Assembly: GCA_963745865.1 (NCBI GenBank)
Contig: CAVUYZ010000003.1
Location: 372,001-436,000 of the forward strand
DNA length: 64,000 nucleotides
Origin: JAHEDH01 sp963745865
GTDB lineage: Bacteria > Actinomycetota > Acidimicrobiia > Spongiisociales > ZC4RG35
Direction of reading: 5' to 3'
Shown here: piece after piece, positions 8,189 to 16,194 of the stretch
Layout: each line of letters opens with the position of its first letter
Position numbering within the stretch: position 1 is the stretch's first letter
Made by a program: the position numbers and the translations under genes
Notes under the pieces: model-generated
The model's database searches: none
Seen by the model: the letters and a program-made list of their open reading frames with translations, nothing else
What the model was told of the DNA's origin: nothing

Positions 8189-9865
8189 TCAGTCTCTGAC
8201 GAGCGGCTTGTACTTGAGTCGGTGCGGCTTGGTGGCGTCTTCGCCGAACTCCCGCTTCATGAAGTCTTCGTACTCGGAGTAGTTACCGGTGAAGAATCGA
8301 ACTCGCGAGTCGCCCTCGAACGCCAGGATGTGGGTGGCGATTCGATCGAGGAACCAGCGATCGTGGCTGATGATGACCGCACAGCCCGGGAACTGCAGGA
8401 TCGCCTCCTCGAGTGCTCTGAGTGTGTCGACGTCGAGATCGTTCGACGGTTCGTCGAGCAGGATGAGGTTCCCTCCGCGTCGGAGCATCTTCCCGAGGTG
8501 CACCCGATTGCGCTCGCCACCCGAAAGGTCACCGACTCTCTTCTGCTGATCGGACCCCTTGAAGTTGAGCGATGCGACGTACGCCCGCCCGTTCACCTCG
8601 CGATTTCCGATCTTCAGCAGATCGTTGCCCCCGGTGATCTCCTCGAAGATCGTCTTCTCCGCGTCGAGTTGGTCGCGATCCTGGTCGACGTACGCCAGGT
8701 CGACGGTCGACCCGATCTGGACACTGCCTCCGTCGGTCTCCTCGGTACCGGTGATCAGTTTGAACATCGTGGTCTTGCCGGCTCCGTTCGCCCCGATCAC
8801 GCCGACGATGCCGGCAGGTGGTACCGAGAATGTGAGATCCTCGAAGAGCAGCCGGTCCTCGAATCCCTTGCTGACGCTCTCGAACACGACGACTTGATCG
8901 CCGAGCCGCTGTGTGAACGGAATCGAGAGCTCGAGTTGAGCGGCCCGACGCTCCACCGACCCCGCCTCGGCGACGAGTTGCTCGTAGGCGTTGAGGCGGG
9001 CTTTGCCCTTCGCCTGGCGCGCCTTGGGTGACATCCGTACCCACTCGAGCTCCTGTTGGATCGTTCGGAGACGCGAGCTCTGTTCACGCTCGTCCTGGTC
9101 GAGCCTCGCCTCCTTTTGCTCGAGCCAACCCGAGTAGTTCCCCTCGTAGGGGTATCCGCGTCCCTGGTCGAGTTCGAGGATCCAGCCGGCGACGTTGTCC
9201 AGGAAGTAACGATCGTGGGTGACCGCCATCACTGTTCCCCGGTAGTCGGCGAGGAAGCGTTCGAGCCATGCCACGGACTCTGCGTCGAGATGGTTGGTCG
9301 GTTCGTCCAGCAACAGGAGGTCGGGAGATGACAGCAGGAGCCGGCACAATGCCACCCGACGGCGCTCACCACCCGACAGGGTGGTGACGGCCGAATCGGC
9401 GGGAGGAACGCGGAGGGCGTCCATGGCGATCGCCACCTTGCGGTCCAGGTCCCAGGCGTCGGCGGCTTCGATCTTCTTCTCGAGCGTGGCCTGGCGTTCG
9501 CCGAGCTGGTCGTAGTCGGCCTCGGGATCCGCCCAGGCAGCGAGGACTTCGTTGTAGGCGTCGATCAACGTCTGGGTCGACGCGACGCCCTCCATGATGT
9601 TGCCGATGACGTCCTTGTCCGGGTCGAGACGGGGCTCTTGCTCGAGTAGTCCGACGCTGAATCCCTCGCCGAGCCGGGCCTCGCCCTCGTAGGCGTCGTC
9701 GAGGCCGGCCATGATGCGGAGCAGGGTCGACTTGCCGGCTCCATTGTGGCCGAGGACCCCGATCTTGGCGCCGTAGAAGAACGACAGCGAGATGTCTTTG
9801 ATCACGTCCCGGTTCGGAGGGACGTGCTTGGACACTTTGTGCATTTGGTAGATGAATTCCGCCAC
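8189..9865 (-). CDS. ettA: energy-dependent translational throttle protein EttA (ABC-F)
   Basis: 558-residue ABC-F ATPase without membrane segments. EttA binds the ribosomal E site and gates the first elongation step according to the ATP/ADP ratio. It begins AEFIYQMHKVSKHVPPNRDV, typical of EttA. The first ABC domain has GHNGAGKST at residues 39-47, LSGGERRRVALCRLLL and LLLLDEPTNHLD. The arm/linker contains RLRTIQQELEWVRMSPKARQ. The second domain has GANGAGKTT, LSGGERNRVHLGKMLRRGG and LLDEPSNDLD. The GTG start lies six bases downstream of TACGCT and has no Shine-Dalgarno, so a leaderless mRNA is likely. Confidence 0.95.
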   Translation of the reverse strand: MAEFIYQMHKVSKHVPPNRDVIKDISLSFFYGAKIGVLGHNGAGKSTLLRIMAGLDDAYEGEARLGEGFSVGLLEQEPRLDPDKDVIGNIMEGVASTQTLIDAYNEVLAAWADPEADYDQLGERQATLEKKIEAADAWDLDRKVAIAMDALRVPPADSAVTTLSGGERRRVALCRLLLSSPDLLLLDEPTNHLDAESVAWLERFLADYRGTVMAVTHDRYFLDNVAGWILELDQGRGYPYEGNYSGWLEQKEARLDQDEREQSSRLRTIQQELEWVRMSPKARQAKGKARLNAYEQLVAEAGSVERRAAQLELSIPFTQRLGDQVVVFESVSKGFEDRLLFEDLTFSVPPAGIVGVIGANGAGKTTMFKLITGTEETDGGSVQIGSTVDLAYVDQDRDQLDAEKTIFEEITGGNDLLKIGNREVNGRAYVASLNFKGSDQQKRVGDLSGGERNRVHLGKMLRRGGNLILLDEPSNDLDVDTLRALEEAILQFPGCAVIISHDRWFLDRIATHILAFEGDSRVRFFTGNYSEYEDFMKREFGEDATKPHRLKYKPLVRD

Positions 9866-9871
9866 GTTGCG

Positions 9872-9877
9872 AGCGTA
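9872..9877 (-). promoter_or_regulatory. -10 box of ettA (leaderless type)
   Basis: TACGCT on the minus strand ends six bases before the GTG start of ettA, with no Shine-Dalgarno. The spacing puts the transcription start at or beside the start codon. Confidence 0.5.
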
Positions 9878-10014
9878 GCGATGGGGCGTGTGCTCCCCGA
9901 CACGGGCACATCATCAGCCGACCATCGTCAACCTCCATCGAGATGTGGGAAATCGTCATCCGGTTCCCCAACCGTCTCCGTATCAACACCAAAGCCACAA
10001 GGAGGCACTACACG

Positions 10015-10806
10015 ATGAGAAGACTCATCTCGTTGGCGACCGTCGCACTGATGGTCACCGTTCTGGCAATTCCTGCCGGGGCACAGGAAGAAGCACGTAT
10101 CCATCTCATCCACGGGATTCCCGACACGCCAGTTGACGTCGTCGCAGGCGGCGATGTCGTCTTTGGTGATTTCCAGTTCGGCGACACCCAGGATCTCTCG
10201 GCACTGGCAGGAGAGACGCTTGCCGGTCTCCAGGTCGTGCTGGCGGGCACCGATACCGTTGCGATCGACGCTGGTGACACGGCGCTCCCGACTTCGGGCA
10301 ACTACACGATCATCGCTCACCTGGATGCAGCCGGAACCCCCACCCTGGCCGTGTTCGCCAACGACACGTCGGCGATTGCTGCGGGTGAGGGTCGTCTGAC
10401 CGTCCGACACACAGCCGCTGCGCCTGCTGTTGACGTGCTCGCCAACGGCGCTGTTGCGTTCTCGAACCTCTCCAATCCCGACGGCGTCTCCGCCGATCTG
10501 GGCGCCGGAACGATCACCGCTGAGGTCGTGCCGACCGGAGTGACCGAGCCTGTCGTCATCGGCCCAGTCGATCTCCCGATCGAGGAAGGCTCGTCGCTGA
10601 TCGTCTATGCGGTCGGTTCGCTCGAAGCAGGTTCGATCACTGCGCTGACGGAGTCGATCACGGGTCTCGGCTCTGCGCCGACCGCGATCAACACCGGCAA
10701 CTCGCCCGTCGAGTCGTCGCTTCCCATCTGGGCAGTCGGCCTCGCTGGTCTGCTCGGCTTCGCCGCAATCGCAGGGCGTCGCTCAATCATCGCACTGAAG
10801 CGCTGA
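10015..10806 (+). CDS. secreted DUF4397-domain protein with C-terminal membrane anchor
   Basis: 263-residue exported protein. ATG 10015 follows AAGGAGG (9999-10005) and opens a Sec signal peptide (MRRLISLATVALMVTVLAIP, cut after AGA). The mature part holds DUF4397 repeats: ARIHLIHGIPDTPVDVV and LTVRHTAAAPAVDVL are two copies of the ..HGxPDxPxVDV.. motif of this extracellular beta-sandwich family. The C-terminus is a hydrophobic segment (LPIWAVGLAGLLGFAAIAG) followed by RRSIIALKR, the layout of a cell-wall sorting signal or simple tail anchor, though no clear LPxTG is present. A sortase gene follows after a hairpin. Function of DUF4397 is unknown. Confidence 0.82.
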   Translation: MRRLISLATVALMVTVLAIPAGAQEEARIHLIHGIPDTPVDVVAGGDVVFGDFQFGDTQDLSALAGETLAGLQVVLAGTDTVAIDAGDTALPTSGNYTIIAHLDAAGTPTLAVFANDTSAIAAGEGRLTVRHTAAAPAVDVLANGAVAFSNLSNPDGVSADLGAGTITAEVVPTGVTEPVVIGPVDLPIEEGSSLIVYAVGSLEAGSITALTESITGLGSAPTAINTGNSPVESSLPIWAVGLAGLLGFAAIAGRRSIIALKR

Positions 10807-10826
10807 TCAGGGCCGAAATGCTGACA

Positions 10827-10860
10827 TCCGGGGAGGTCCTGTCACCAGGGCCTCCCCGGA
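10827..10860 (+). terminator. hairpin after the DUF4397 gene
   Basis: A 15-bp stem (left arm TCCGGGGAGGTCCTG, one G.U pair) with a TCAC loop, 21 bases after the stop. No T-run follows, as is common in high-GC actinobacteria. Its position favours the sortase start at 10869 over the ATG at 10818. Confidence 0.65.
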
Positions 10861-10868
10861 TCACGTTC

Positions 10869-11552
10869 ATGACACGCATCTCTGTTCTCGCATTCCTCAC
10901 AGTGGTCCTCGCCGCCTGCTCCGCGCCGACCGGCGGCGACCCCGGTGTCCGATCAACGGTGCCGGCGACCGCCTCGACAACCACCACGATCGCGTCGACG
11001 ACGACCGCTCCGACGTCGACGTCCGATTCGGCATCTGCGCCATCTCTCGCCGATCGCACCCGTCCTGTCGGAAGCGCCCTCCTCGAGGAGACCGACTCCG
11101 TCGAGGTTCCGCGTCCGGTGGGGCTGACGGTCCCGTCGCTCGGCATCGGAGGCGCCACGGTGGTCGATGTCGGTGTGGAACCGAACGGCGAGATGGAGAT
11201 TCCCGGAGCACGCGAGGTCGGCTGGTACCGATACGGGGCGGTACCCGGCCACGACGGCTCGGCGGTGCTGGCAGCGCACATCGCCTTCAACGGCATCGAT
11301 GGTGTGTTCCGCCGACTCGACGAGGTCGAGGTGGGGGAGACCTTCTCCATCGAGTTCGATGACGGCTCGGAGCGATCGTTCATCGTCACCGAGACGGGCC
11401 AATTCGAGAAGGCGGAGATTCCCTTCGACCGGATGTTCTCCCGAATCGGGTCTCCCGAAGTCGCCCTCGTGACGTGCGGTGGGGACTTCAACAGATCCCT
11501 TCGCTCGTACACTGACAATGTGATCGTGTTCGCAGTTCCCCTGGGAGGGTGA
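10869..11552 (+). CDS. class E/F-like sortase, lipoprotein-type N-terminus
   Basis: 227-residue sortase-fold transpeptidase. The N-terminus is hydrophobic and ends LAACSAP, so it may be a lipoprotein, followed by a Thr/Ser/Ala-rich linker. The catalytic domain starts about residue 75 (RPVGLTVPSLGIGGATVVDV). The triad is visible: His137 in VLAAHIAFNG, Cys203 in ALVTCGGDF and Arg212 in SLRSYTDN. The order and spacing fit the actinobacterial single-gene sortases (class E/F). The ATG at 10869 is chosen because it sits after the hairpin and directly before the signal sequence. The neighbouring DUF4397 protein is a candidate substrate, by inference only. Confidence 0.82.
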   Translation: MTRISVLAFLTVVLAACSAPTGGDPGVRSTVPATASTTTTIASTTTAPTSTSDSASAPSLADRTRPVGSALLEETDSVEVPRPVGLTVPSLGIGGATVVDVGVEPNGEMEIPGAREVGWYRYGAVPGHDGSAVLAAHIAFNGIDGVFRRLDEVEVGETFSIEFDDGSERSFIVTETGQFEKAEIPFDRMFSRIGSPEVALVTCGGDFNRSLRSYTDNVIVFAVPLGG

Positions 11553-11575
11553 ACTCCATGCCGTGACTGCCGAGC

Positions 11576-11581
11576 TACGTT
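11576..11581 (+). promoter_or_regulatory. -10 box for a leaderless mini-ORF before the amidohydrolase
   Basis: TACGTT ends seven bases before the ATG at 11589, which opens a 7-codon ORF rather than the amidohydrolase itself. Confidence 0.4.
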
Positions 11582-11588
11582 TGTTTCA

Positions 11589-11612
11589 ATGATGCGAGTG
11601 TTGTCTCGATGA
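11589..11612 (+). CDS. 7-codon leaderless mini-ORF coupled to the amidohydrolase
   Basis: Encodes MMRVLSR. The ATG lies seven bases after a TACGTT box and the TGA overlaps the amidohydrolase ATG (ATGA). The layout suggests that ribosomes load on a leaderless start and re-initiate on the main gene, which lacks its own Shine-Dalgarno. The peptide itself need not have a function. Confidence 0.35.
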   Translation: MMRVLSR

Positions 11613-12824
11613 CCGTCCGAATCCATGCCGATGTGATGTTCCCGGGTCGCGGCGAGCCTGTCGAAAACGCCGCGGTGGTGCTCGAGAACGGCCGAATCGT
11701 GTTCGCTGGCTCTGCCTCCGATGGGCCGTCGACGCCCGGCGTCGAGATCACCCATGTCCCGGTGGTGATGCCCGGATTGTGGGAGGCCCATGCCCACTTT
11801 GTCGGGATTGCGAGCCCCGACCTCACGGGCCAGGTGTTCGAGCCAGTCGCCCGGCAGGCGGCCCGCACGACGGTGGACCTCCATCGGACCCTGATGGGCG
11901 GCGTCACCTCCGGCACGCGAGGTCGGTGGGCACGGACTCGATATCCAAGCTGCAATCGCCGCCGGGCAGGTCCCGGGCCCAACCGTCTTCGGGGCTGGGA
12001 ACATCCTCTCGACCACCGGAGGGCATGCCGACATCCACGCTGTGCCGCTCGACGTGATCGATGCCATCCCGCATCTCGGTGTCTTGTGCGACGGTCCTGC
12101 CGAGGTGATGAAGGCCGTGCGCTCCAATCTCCGCCGCAACGCCAAGGTCATCAAGATCTGCGCCTCCGGCGGTGTCATGTCGGAGGTCGACCATCCGGTC
12201 CACCAGCAGTTCTCCGAGGAGGAGTTGGTCGCCATCGTCGAGGAGGCCGCACGTGCCGAGCGGGTCGTCGCGGCTCACTGCCATGGCAAGCCGGGGATCA
12301 TGGCGGCATTGCGCGCCGGCGTCAGGACGATCGAGCATGGGTCGTTCCTCGATGAGGAAGCCGCCGACCTGATGATCGAGTCGGGGGCGATTCTGGTTCC
12401 GACCAGGTTCGTGGTCGATCAACTGCTCGGCATGGAGGAGATCCTGCCGCCGTATGCCTACGAGAAGGGTGTGATGGTGGCGGATTCACACGAGCAGGCG
12501 ATGAAGTTGGCCGTCGCGAAGGGTGTCAAAGTGGCGATGGGCACCGACATCTTCGTCAGCGGTGAGATGTACGGGCGCAACGGTTATGAGATCAAGCTCC
12601 TGCAGGACGCAGGAATGTCGGCGCTGGAAGCGATCGAAGCTGCCACCGCAACCGGCCCGGACACGCTGGGGCCGCAGGCTCCGTTGTCGGGACAGCTTCG
12701 GGAGGGCTACGACGCGGACGTCATCGCCATCGACTTCGACCCGTTGTCCGATTCGTCCGGATGGGGAGACCCCGATCGGGTCACCCATGTGTGGCAGGGC
12801 GGGAATCCGGTCAAGTCGCCGTAG
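11609..12824 (+). CDS. metal-dependent amidohydrolase, one frameshift
   Basis: Amidohydrolase-superfamily enzyme of the imidazolonepropionase/prolidase-like group. The first frame gives the N-terminal beta-sandwich and first metal motif (PVVMPGLWEAHAHF; the usual form is HxH) and reaches LMGGVTS. At about 11908-11918 one surplus base is needed to continue as REVGGHGLDIQAAIAAGQVP. The second frame holds KVIKICASGGVMSEVDHP, VVAAHCHGKPG, TIEHGSFLDEEAADLM and VAMGTDIF, which supply the other metal ligands and the catalytic Asp. Corrected length is 404 residues. The substrate is not evident; relatives act on Xaa-Pro dipeptides or cyclic amides. Confidence 0.83.
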
Positions 12825-12833
12825 CGGCTCTCA

Positions 12834-13860
12834 TCAGCTCCACTCGGTCGGATCGATGATCCACACGTTCTCCTCGCCGAGCTCACGACGCCACACCGTC
12901 ACGGCCCGGGCGAGTGGTCCGTCGCCTCCGTCCCAGATGATGATGGCCTGATCGGCGGCTGAACGCAGCCAACCATCGCGCTTGCTCTGGGCGGCTCCGG
13001 CCCGCTGCTTGTCTGCCGGGGGCCGCTTCTGCAGCGTGATCGTCGTCTCTGCCTTCTCGAGGAGGCCCTGGAAGTGACTCCTGGTGGGGGCCGGCCACGA
13101 GGCGTCGAACTCGGGATAGGCCAGGACCGGGACGTACGGAACCGCGTTCAGGTCGGCGGCTTCGGCCCCCAGGGTCTCGGCACCGAGCCCCATCCCCGTG
13201 AGAACGACGAGATCGGGATGGAGCGACCGGTGGGCGGCGATGATGTCGACCAGCCGGTGGCGGACCGCATCTCGAATCGGGTTGTCCTCGTAGCCTCCGA
13301 GATCGGGTGGCCGGTGCCCGGTGACGACGATTCGGTGACCTTCGGGAATGTCGGCGGGGGGCGCTCTTCTGATCTTCGGGGCGTCCGGCTCGCCGATCAC
13401 GTCCGGTGTCGATGAGCCCGAACGTGGCTCCTGGGTCGAGGCGGCCTCGACTGCCAGCCGATCGGCGTAGTCGTTCCACGTGTCGCCGACGTGGGCCTTG
13501 ACCCAGGTCCAGCGGATGTCGCGGGATCGATGGAGGTCGATCAGCGGCTCCCACAGATCCTGGTTCGCGACCGGCTTCCCTTGGCTGTTCTTCCAACCCC
13601 GCTTCAACCATCCCCGCCACCATCCGTCTCGGAAACAGTGCACCACGTAGGTCGAGTCACTCACCACCTCGAGCGGGCCGTCGAGCGATCTGACGGCGTC
13701 GAGCGCCGCGCTCGAGCTCCATGCGCTGGTTGGTCGTCATCGGTTCGGCGCCGGCGGAGAACGCTCCGTCTGGGACGATCCACGCCCAACCGCCGGGGCC
13801 CGGATTCCCCGAACAGGCGCCGTCGGTGTACACAGTCGTCCTGGGTTCCATCCGCCCCAT
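12834..13860 (-). CDS. ribonuclease HI fused to a SLOG (YpsA-like) domain, one frameshift
   Basis: RNase HI cleaves RNA in RNA-DNA hybrids. The first piece (from 13860) has TVYTDGACSGNPGPGGWAWI and TTNQRMEL with the first two catalytic acids. Near 13690-13700 one surplus base leads into the second frame: LDGPLEVVSDSTYVV, then WTWVKAHVGDTWNDYADRLA, which complete the active site. After a linker of about 35 residues comes a second domain with VVTGHRPPDLGG, LVVLTGMGLGAETLGAEAAD and AADQAIIIWDGGDG, the pattern of SLOG/DUF1273 nucleotide-binding folds. Corrected length is 341 residues, far longer than the usual 150. It converges with the amidohydrolase. Confidence 0.82.
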
Positions 13861-13907
13861 GTTGGCACGCGGAATTGGGCGATCCGTCGTTCTGCCAGAA
13901 TGCGGCG

Positions 13908-15026
13908 ATGTTCAGTCCGACCCGATCTCTGTATGCGGTCGGTCGAGATGCATCTACGGCCGTCCTGCTTTCGATGGTCGCTTCGACGACGATGTTCGCG
14001 GCAACCCCTTTCCTGCTCGAACCGATCTCGGAGCGGTTCGATGTGTCCGCAGGTGCGTCCGGCTTGGTCTCGGTCGTCCAGGTCGGGATGTTCGCCATCG
14101 CCAACCTCGTCGTACCCAGATTCTTTGGCGCCGGCGTGCAGCTCTATCGCCTGTCGGTGATCGTCTTCGTGCTCACTGCCGGCGCCAGTTCCCTGGTTCC
14201 CTCGTTCGCGACGTTCCTCGTGATCCGGGGTGCAGCCGGTGTCGCCGCCGGCGCTTTGACGTGGGTGGCGTGGTCGGATGCGATGAGACACGAGCGCTCC
14301 ATGGCGAGAGTCTCCGCCGCTGGACCCGTCACCGCATTGGTCGCCGCTCCCGTGATCGCCTGGCTGGCGGCCACGGCTGGGTTCGGAGCCGTGTACTGGC
14401 TGCTCGCCGGGGTCGGCGTACCCGCCCTGTTCGTCGTTCCCGATGTCTCGCAGGCTGGGTCGAAGTCTCGGGTCCGGAGTCGATCCAGGTCGAATTGGGT
14501 GTTACTCGGAGCGCTTTCGCTCATGACGACGGCGGGTGCAAGTCTGTTCGTGTTCGAGTCGATCGCCGCCTCTCGCCTGTTCGGCATGTCGGTCACCATG
14601 ACGTCGCTCGCGTTCAGCGCCAACGCGGCCGCCGGCCTGGTCGGGGCTCGCTTCTCCACGCGGCATCGAGTTCCGGGAAGATGGATGGCGAGCATCGCGC
14701 CGGCGGCATTGCTGACGATCGCCGGCGGGTCACCGGTGTTCTTCATGCTCGGGATGGTCTGGTGGGGTTTCGCGTTCTGGATGGCGGTTCCCGGCGTGTT
14801 GCAGATGTTGTCCGAACACAGCCTTGCTCGCGACGAGCGGGCCGGCGATGCTCAGGCCCTCATGGCGATCGGTCGCTCGATCGGCCCGGTGATCGGTGGA
14901 CCGTTCGTCGATGGCGGCTCCTTCATCGGCTTGGCGTTGATGTCCTCGGTCGGTCTCGCGCTGTCCGGAGCGCTGATCATGGGAGTCCAGGAGGGACGGG
15001 ACCGGCTCTCGGTACCCGTTCTCTGA
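13908..15026 (+). CDS. MFS-type transporter
   Basis: 372-residue integral membrane protein with about twelve hydrophobic segments, for example TAVLLSMVASTTMFAATPFL, VSVVQVGMFAIANLVVP and GSFIGLALMSSVGLALSGAL. The loop after segment 2-3 and the RGAAGVAAGALTWVAWSD segment fit the major facilitator superfamily. A basic cytoplasmic loop (KSRVRSRSRS) lies in the middle, between the two six-helix halves. ATG 13908 has no Shine-Dalgarno; CAGAAT ends six bases upstream. It is divergent from the RNase H gene, 47 bases away. The substrate cannot be told. Confidence 0.7.
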   Translation: MFSPTRSLYAVGRDASTAVLLSMVASTTMFAATPFLLEPISERFDVSAGASGLVSVVQVGMFAIANLVVPRFFGAGVQLYRLSVIVFVLTAGASSLVPSFATFLVIRGAAGVAAGALTWVAWSDAMRHERSMARVSAAGPVTALVAAPVIAWLAATAGFGAVYWLLAGVGVPALFVVPDVSQAGSKSRVRSRSRSNWVLLGALSLMTTAGASLFVFESIAASRLFGMSVTMTSLAFSANAAAGLVGARFSTRHRVPGRWMASIAPAALLTIAGGSPVFFMLGMVWWGFAFWMAVPGVLQMLSEHSLARDERAGDAQALMAIGRSIGPVIGGPFVDGGSFIGLALMSSVGLALSGALIMGVQEGRDRLSVPVL

Positions 15027-15034
15027 TGCCGCTG

Positions 15035-15040
15035 TAGGGT
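15035..15040 (+). promoter_or_regulatory. -10 box of the Fpg/Nei gene (leaderless type)
   Basis: TAGGGT ends six bases before GTG 15047, with no Shine-Dalgarno between. Confidence 0.5.
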
Positions 15041-15046
15041 TCGGTC

Positions 15047-15934
15047 GTGCCCGAACTTCCCGACATCGTGGTGTATCTCGAGGCACTCGAACGGAGATTG
15101 ATCGGTCGCGAGATCACCGGGTTCCGGGTTGCGTCTCCAGCGGTGCTGCGCACCTACGACCCGAGCTTCACCTCGGTGATCGGTCGATCGGTGATCGGGC
15201 TCGATCGGATCGGTAAGCGGATCGTGTTCGAGCTGACTGGGGAGTTGTGGCTCGTGGTCCATCTCATGATCGCAGGTCGGTTCAGATGGTATGACGAGCC
15301 CAGGAGAGCCATCCCCAAGAAGGTGGGGCTCGCGGCACTCGATTTCGAGGCGGCGACCCTGGTACTCACCGAGCAGGGCACGAAGAAGCGGGCGGGGATC
15401 TGGGTGTTCGGTGACCGCGAGGCGGTCGACGCCGAAGACCGTGGCGGGGTGGAGCCGCTCGAGGTCGACCTCGAGGCGTTCACAGAGGCGTTGGTCGCCG
15501 AGAACCGGACTCTCAAGCGTGCGCTGACCGATCCGCGGATCTTCTCAGGAATCGGAAATGCCTTCTCCGACGAGATCCTGTGGGAGGCGCATCTCTCCCC
15601 GGTGCGACGGACCCGTCAACTCGACGGGGACGAGATCGCCCGACTCCACGAGGCGGTCCAGTCGTCGCTCGTCCGATGGACCGATCTGCTCAGGCAACAG
15701 ACGGGGGAGGGGTTCCCGACGAGAGTCACGGCATTCCGTCCCGAGATGGCGGTACACGGGAAGTTCAAGGAGCCGTGCCCGAGATGCGGTACCGCCGTGC
15801 AACGCATCGTGTACGCATCGAACGAGACCAACTATTGCCCGACCTGTCAGACCGACGGCAAGATCCTCGCCGACCGGTCCCTCTCCCGGCTGCTGAAGGA
15901 CGACTGGCCCTCCACGGTGGACGAACTCGAATAG
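15047..15934 (+). CDS. Fpg/Nei-family DNA glycosylase
   Basis: 295-residue DNA glycosylase/AP lyase that removes oxidised bases. After the start residue comes PELPDIVVYLEALERRLIG: Pro2 is the catalytic amine and Glu3 the proton donor of the family. The helix-two-turn-helix stretch is GIGNAFSDEILWEAHLSP. The C-terminal zinc finger has CPRCGT and CPTCQTDG, followed by the reduced tail DRSLSRLLKDDWP. Compared with canonical MutM (MPELPEVE) the N-terminus is PELPDIVV, so this is a divergent Fpg subgroup whose damage specificity is uncertain. It lies directly upstream of the SOS mutasome genes. The corrected gene at 56062-56899 is a second family member. Confidence 0.88.
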   Translation: MPELPDIVVYLEALERRLIGREITGFRVASPAVLRTYDPSFTSVIGRSVIGLDRIGKRIVFELTGELWLVVHLMIAGRFRWYDEPRRAIPKKVGLAALDFEAATLVLTEQGTKKRAGIWVFGDREAVDAEDRGGVEPLEVDLEAFTEALVAENRTLKRALTDPRIFSGIGNAFSDEILWEAHLSPVRRTRQLDGDEIARLHEAVQSSLVRWTDLLRQQTGEGFPTRVTAFRPEMAVHGKFKEPCPRCGTAVQRIVYASNETNYCPTCQTDGKILADRSLSRLLKDDWPSTVDELE

Positions 15935-16086
15935 GGGTCGCGTGTTGCGCTCCTCATGCGTGACGCTGGCTCGCTGCGCTCGCCTCGCTGCGTGTTTGTG
16001 CTTGCGCACGTGTGGAGGCGTTGTGTTGGAACAGAGTCGAGGCGTCCCATGTGGTGAGGGGTCACCTGATTCGTCAACCCCGCCTC

Positions 16087-16115
16087 TTGTGGGTCGAACG
16101 TATGTTCGATAGAGT
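16087..16115 (+). promoter_or_regulatory. SOS promoter of imuA'-imuB
   Basis: TTGTGG (16087-16092) and TAGAGT (16110-16115) are separated by exactly 17 bases. The LexA box fills almost the whole spacer and abuts the -10, so LexA binding would block RNA polymerase directly. Upstream, the 15935-16086 stretch shows only GC-rich CTGGCTCGCTGCGCTCG-type sequence and no gene. Confidence 0.7.
16094..16109 (+). promoter_or_regulatory. LexA box (SOS operator)
   Basis: TCGAACGTATGTTCGA is a perfect match to the actinobacterial LexA operator TCGAAC-N4-GTTCGA. It lies upstream of imuA'-imuB, known members of the DNA-damage regulon in this phylum. Confidence 0.88.
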
Positions 16116-16137
16116 GCCGTTCCGGGGTGTGCTGGCT

Positions 16138-16176
16138 CCGGTCGAAATGTCCGGTCGAAATATCCGGTCGAAATAC
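16138..16176 (+). repeat. three tandem 13-bp repeats in the imuA' leader
   Basis: CCGGTCGAAATGT, CCGGTCGAAATAT and CCGGTCGAAATAC follow each other without spacing, between the LexA box and the chosen imuA' start. Each carries GGTCGAA, the same as the start of the LexA half-site. The role is unknown. Confidence 0.8.
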
Positions 16177-16194
16177 GGTCAGGAGTGGAGTCGG

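Noticed and set aside
10818..10868. Upstream ATG start for the sortase
   Set aside because: It would place the 15-bp hairpin inside the coding region and put 17 non-signal residues ahead of a clear signal sequence.
13721..15037. Long overlapping reading frame across the MFS gene
   Set aside because: It is arginine-rich shadow sequence with no motif; the MFS frame has clear membrane helices.
16138..16176. Tandem repeats as a possible CRISPR array
   Set aside because: The units are 13 bases with no spacers and no cas gene nearby.
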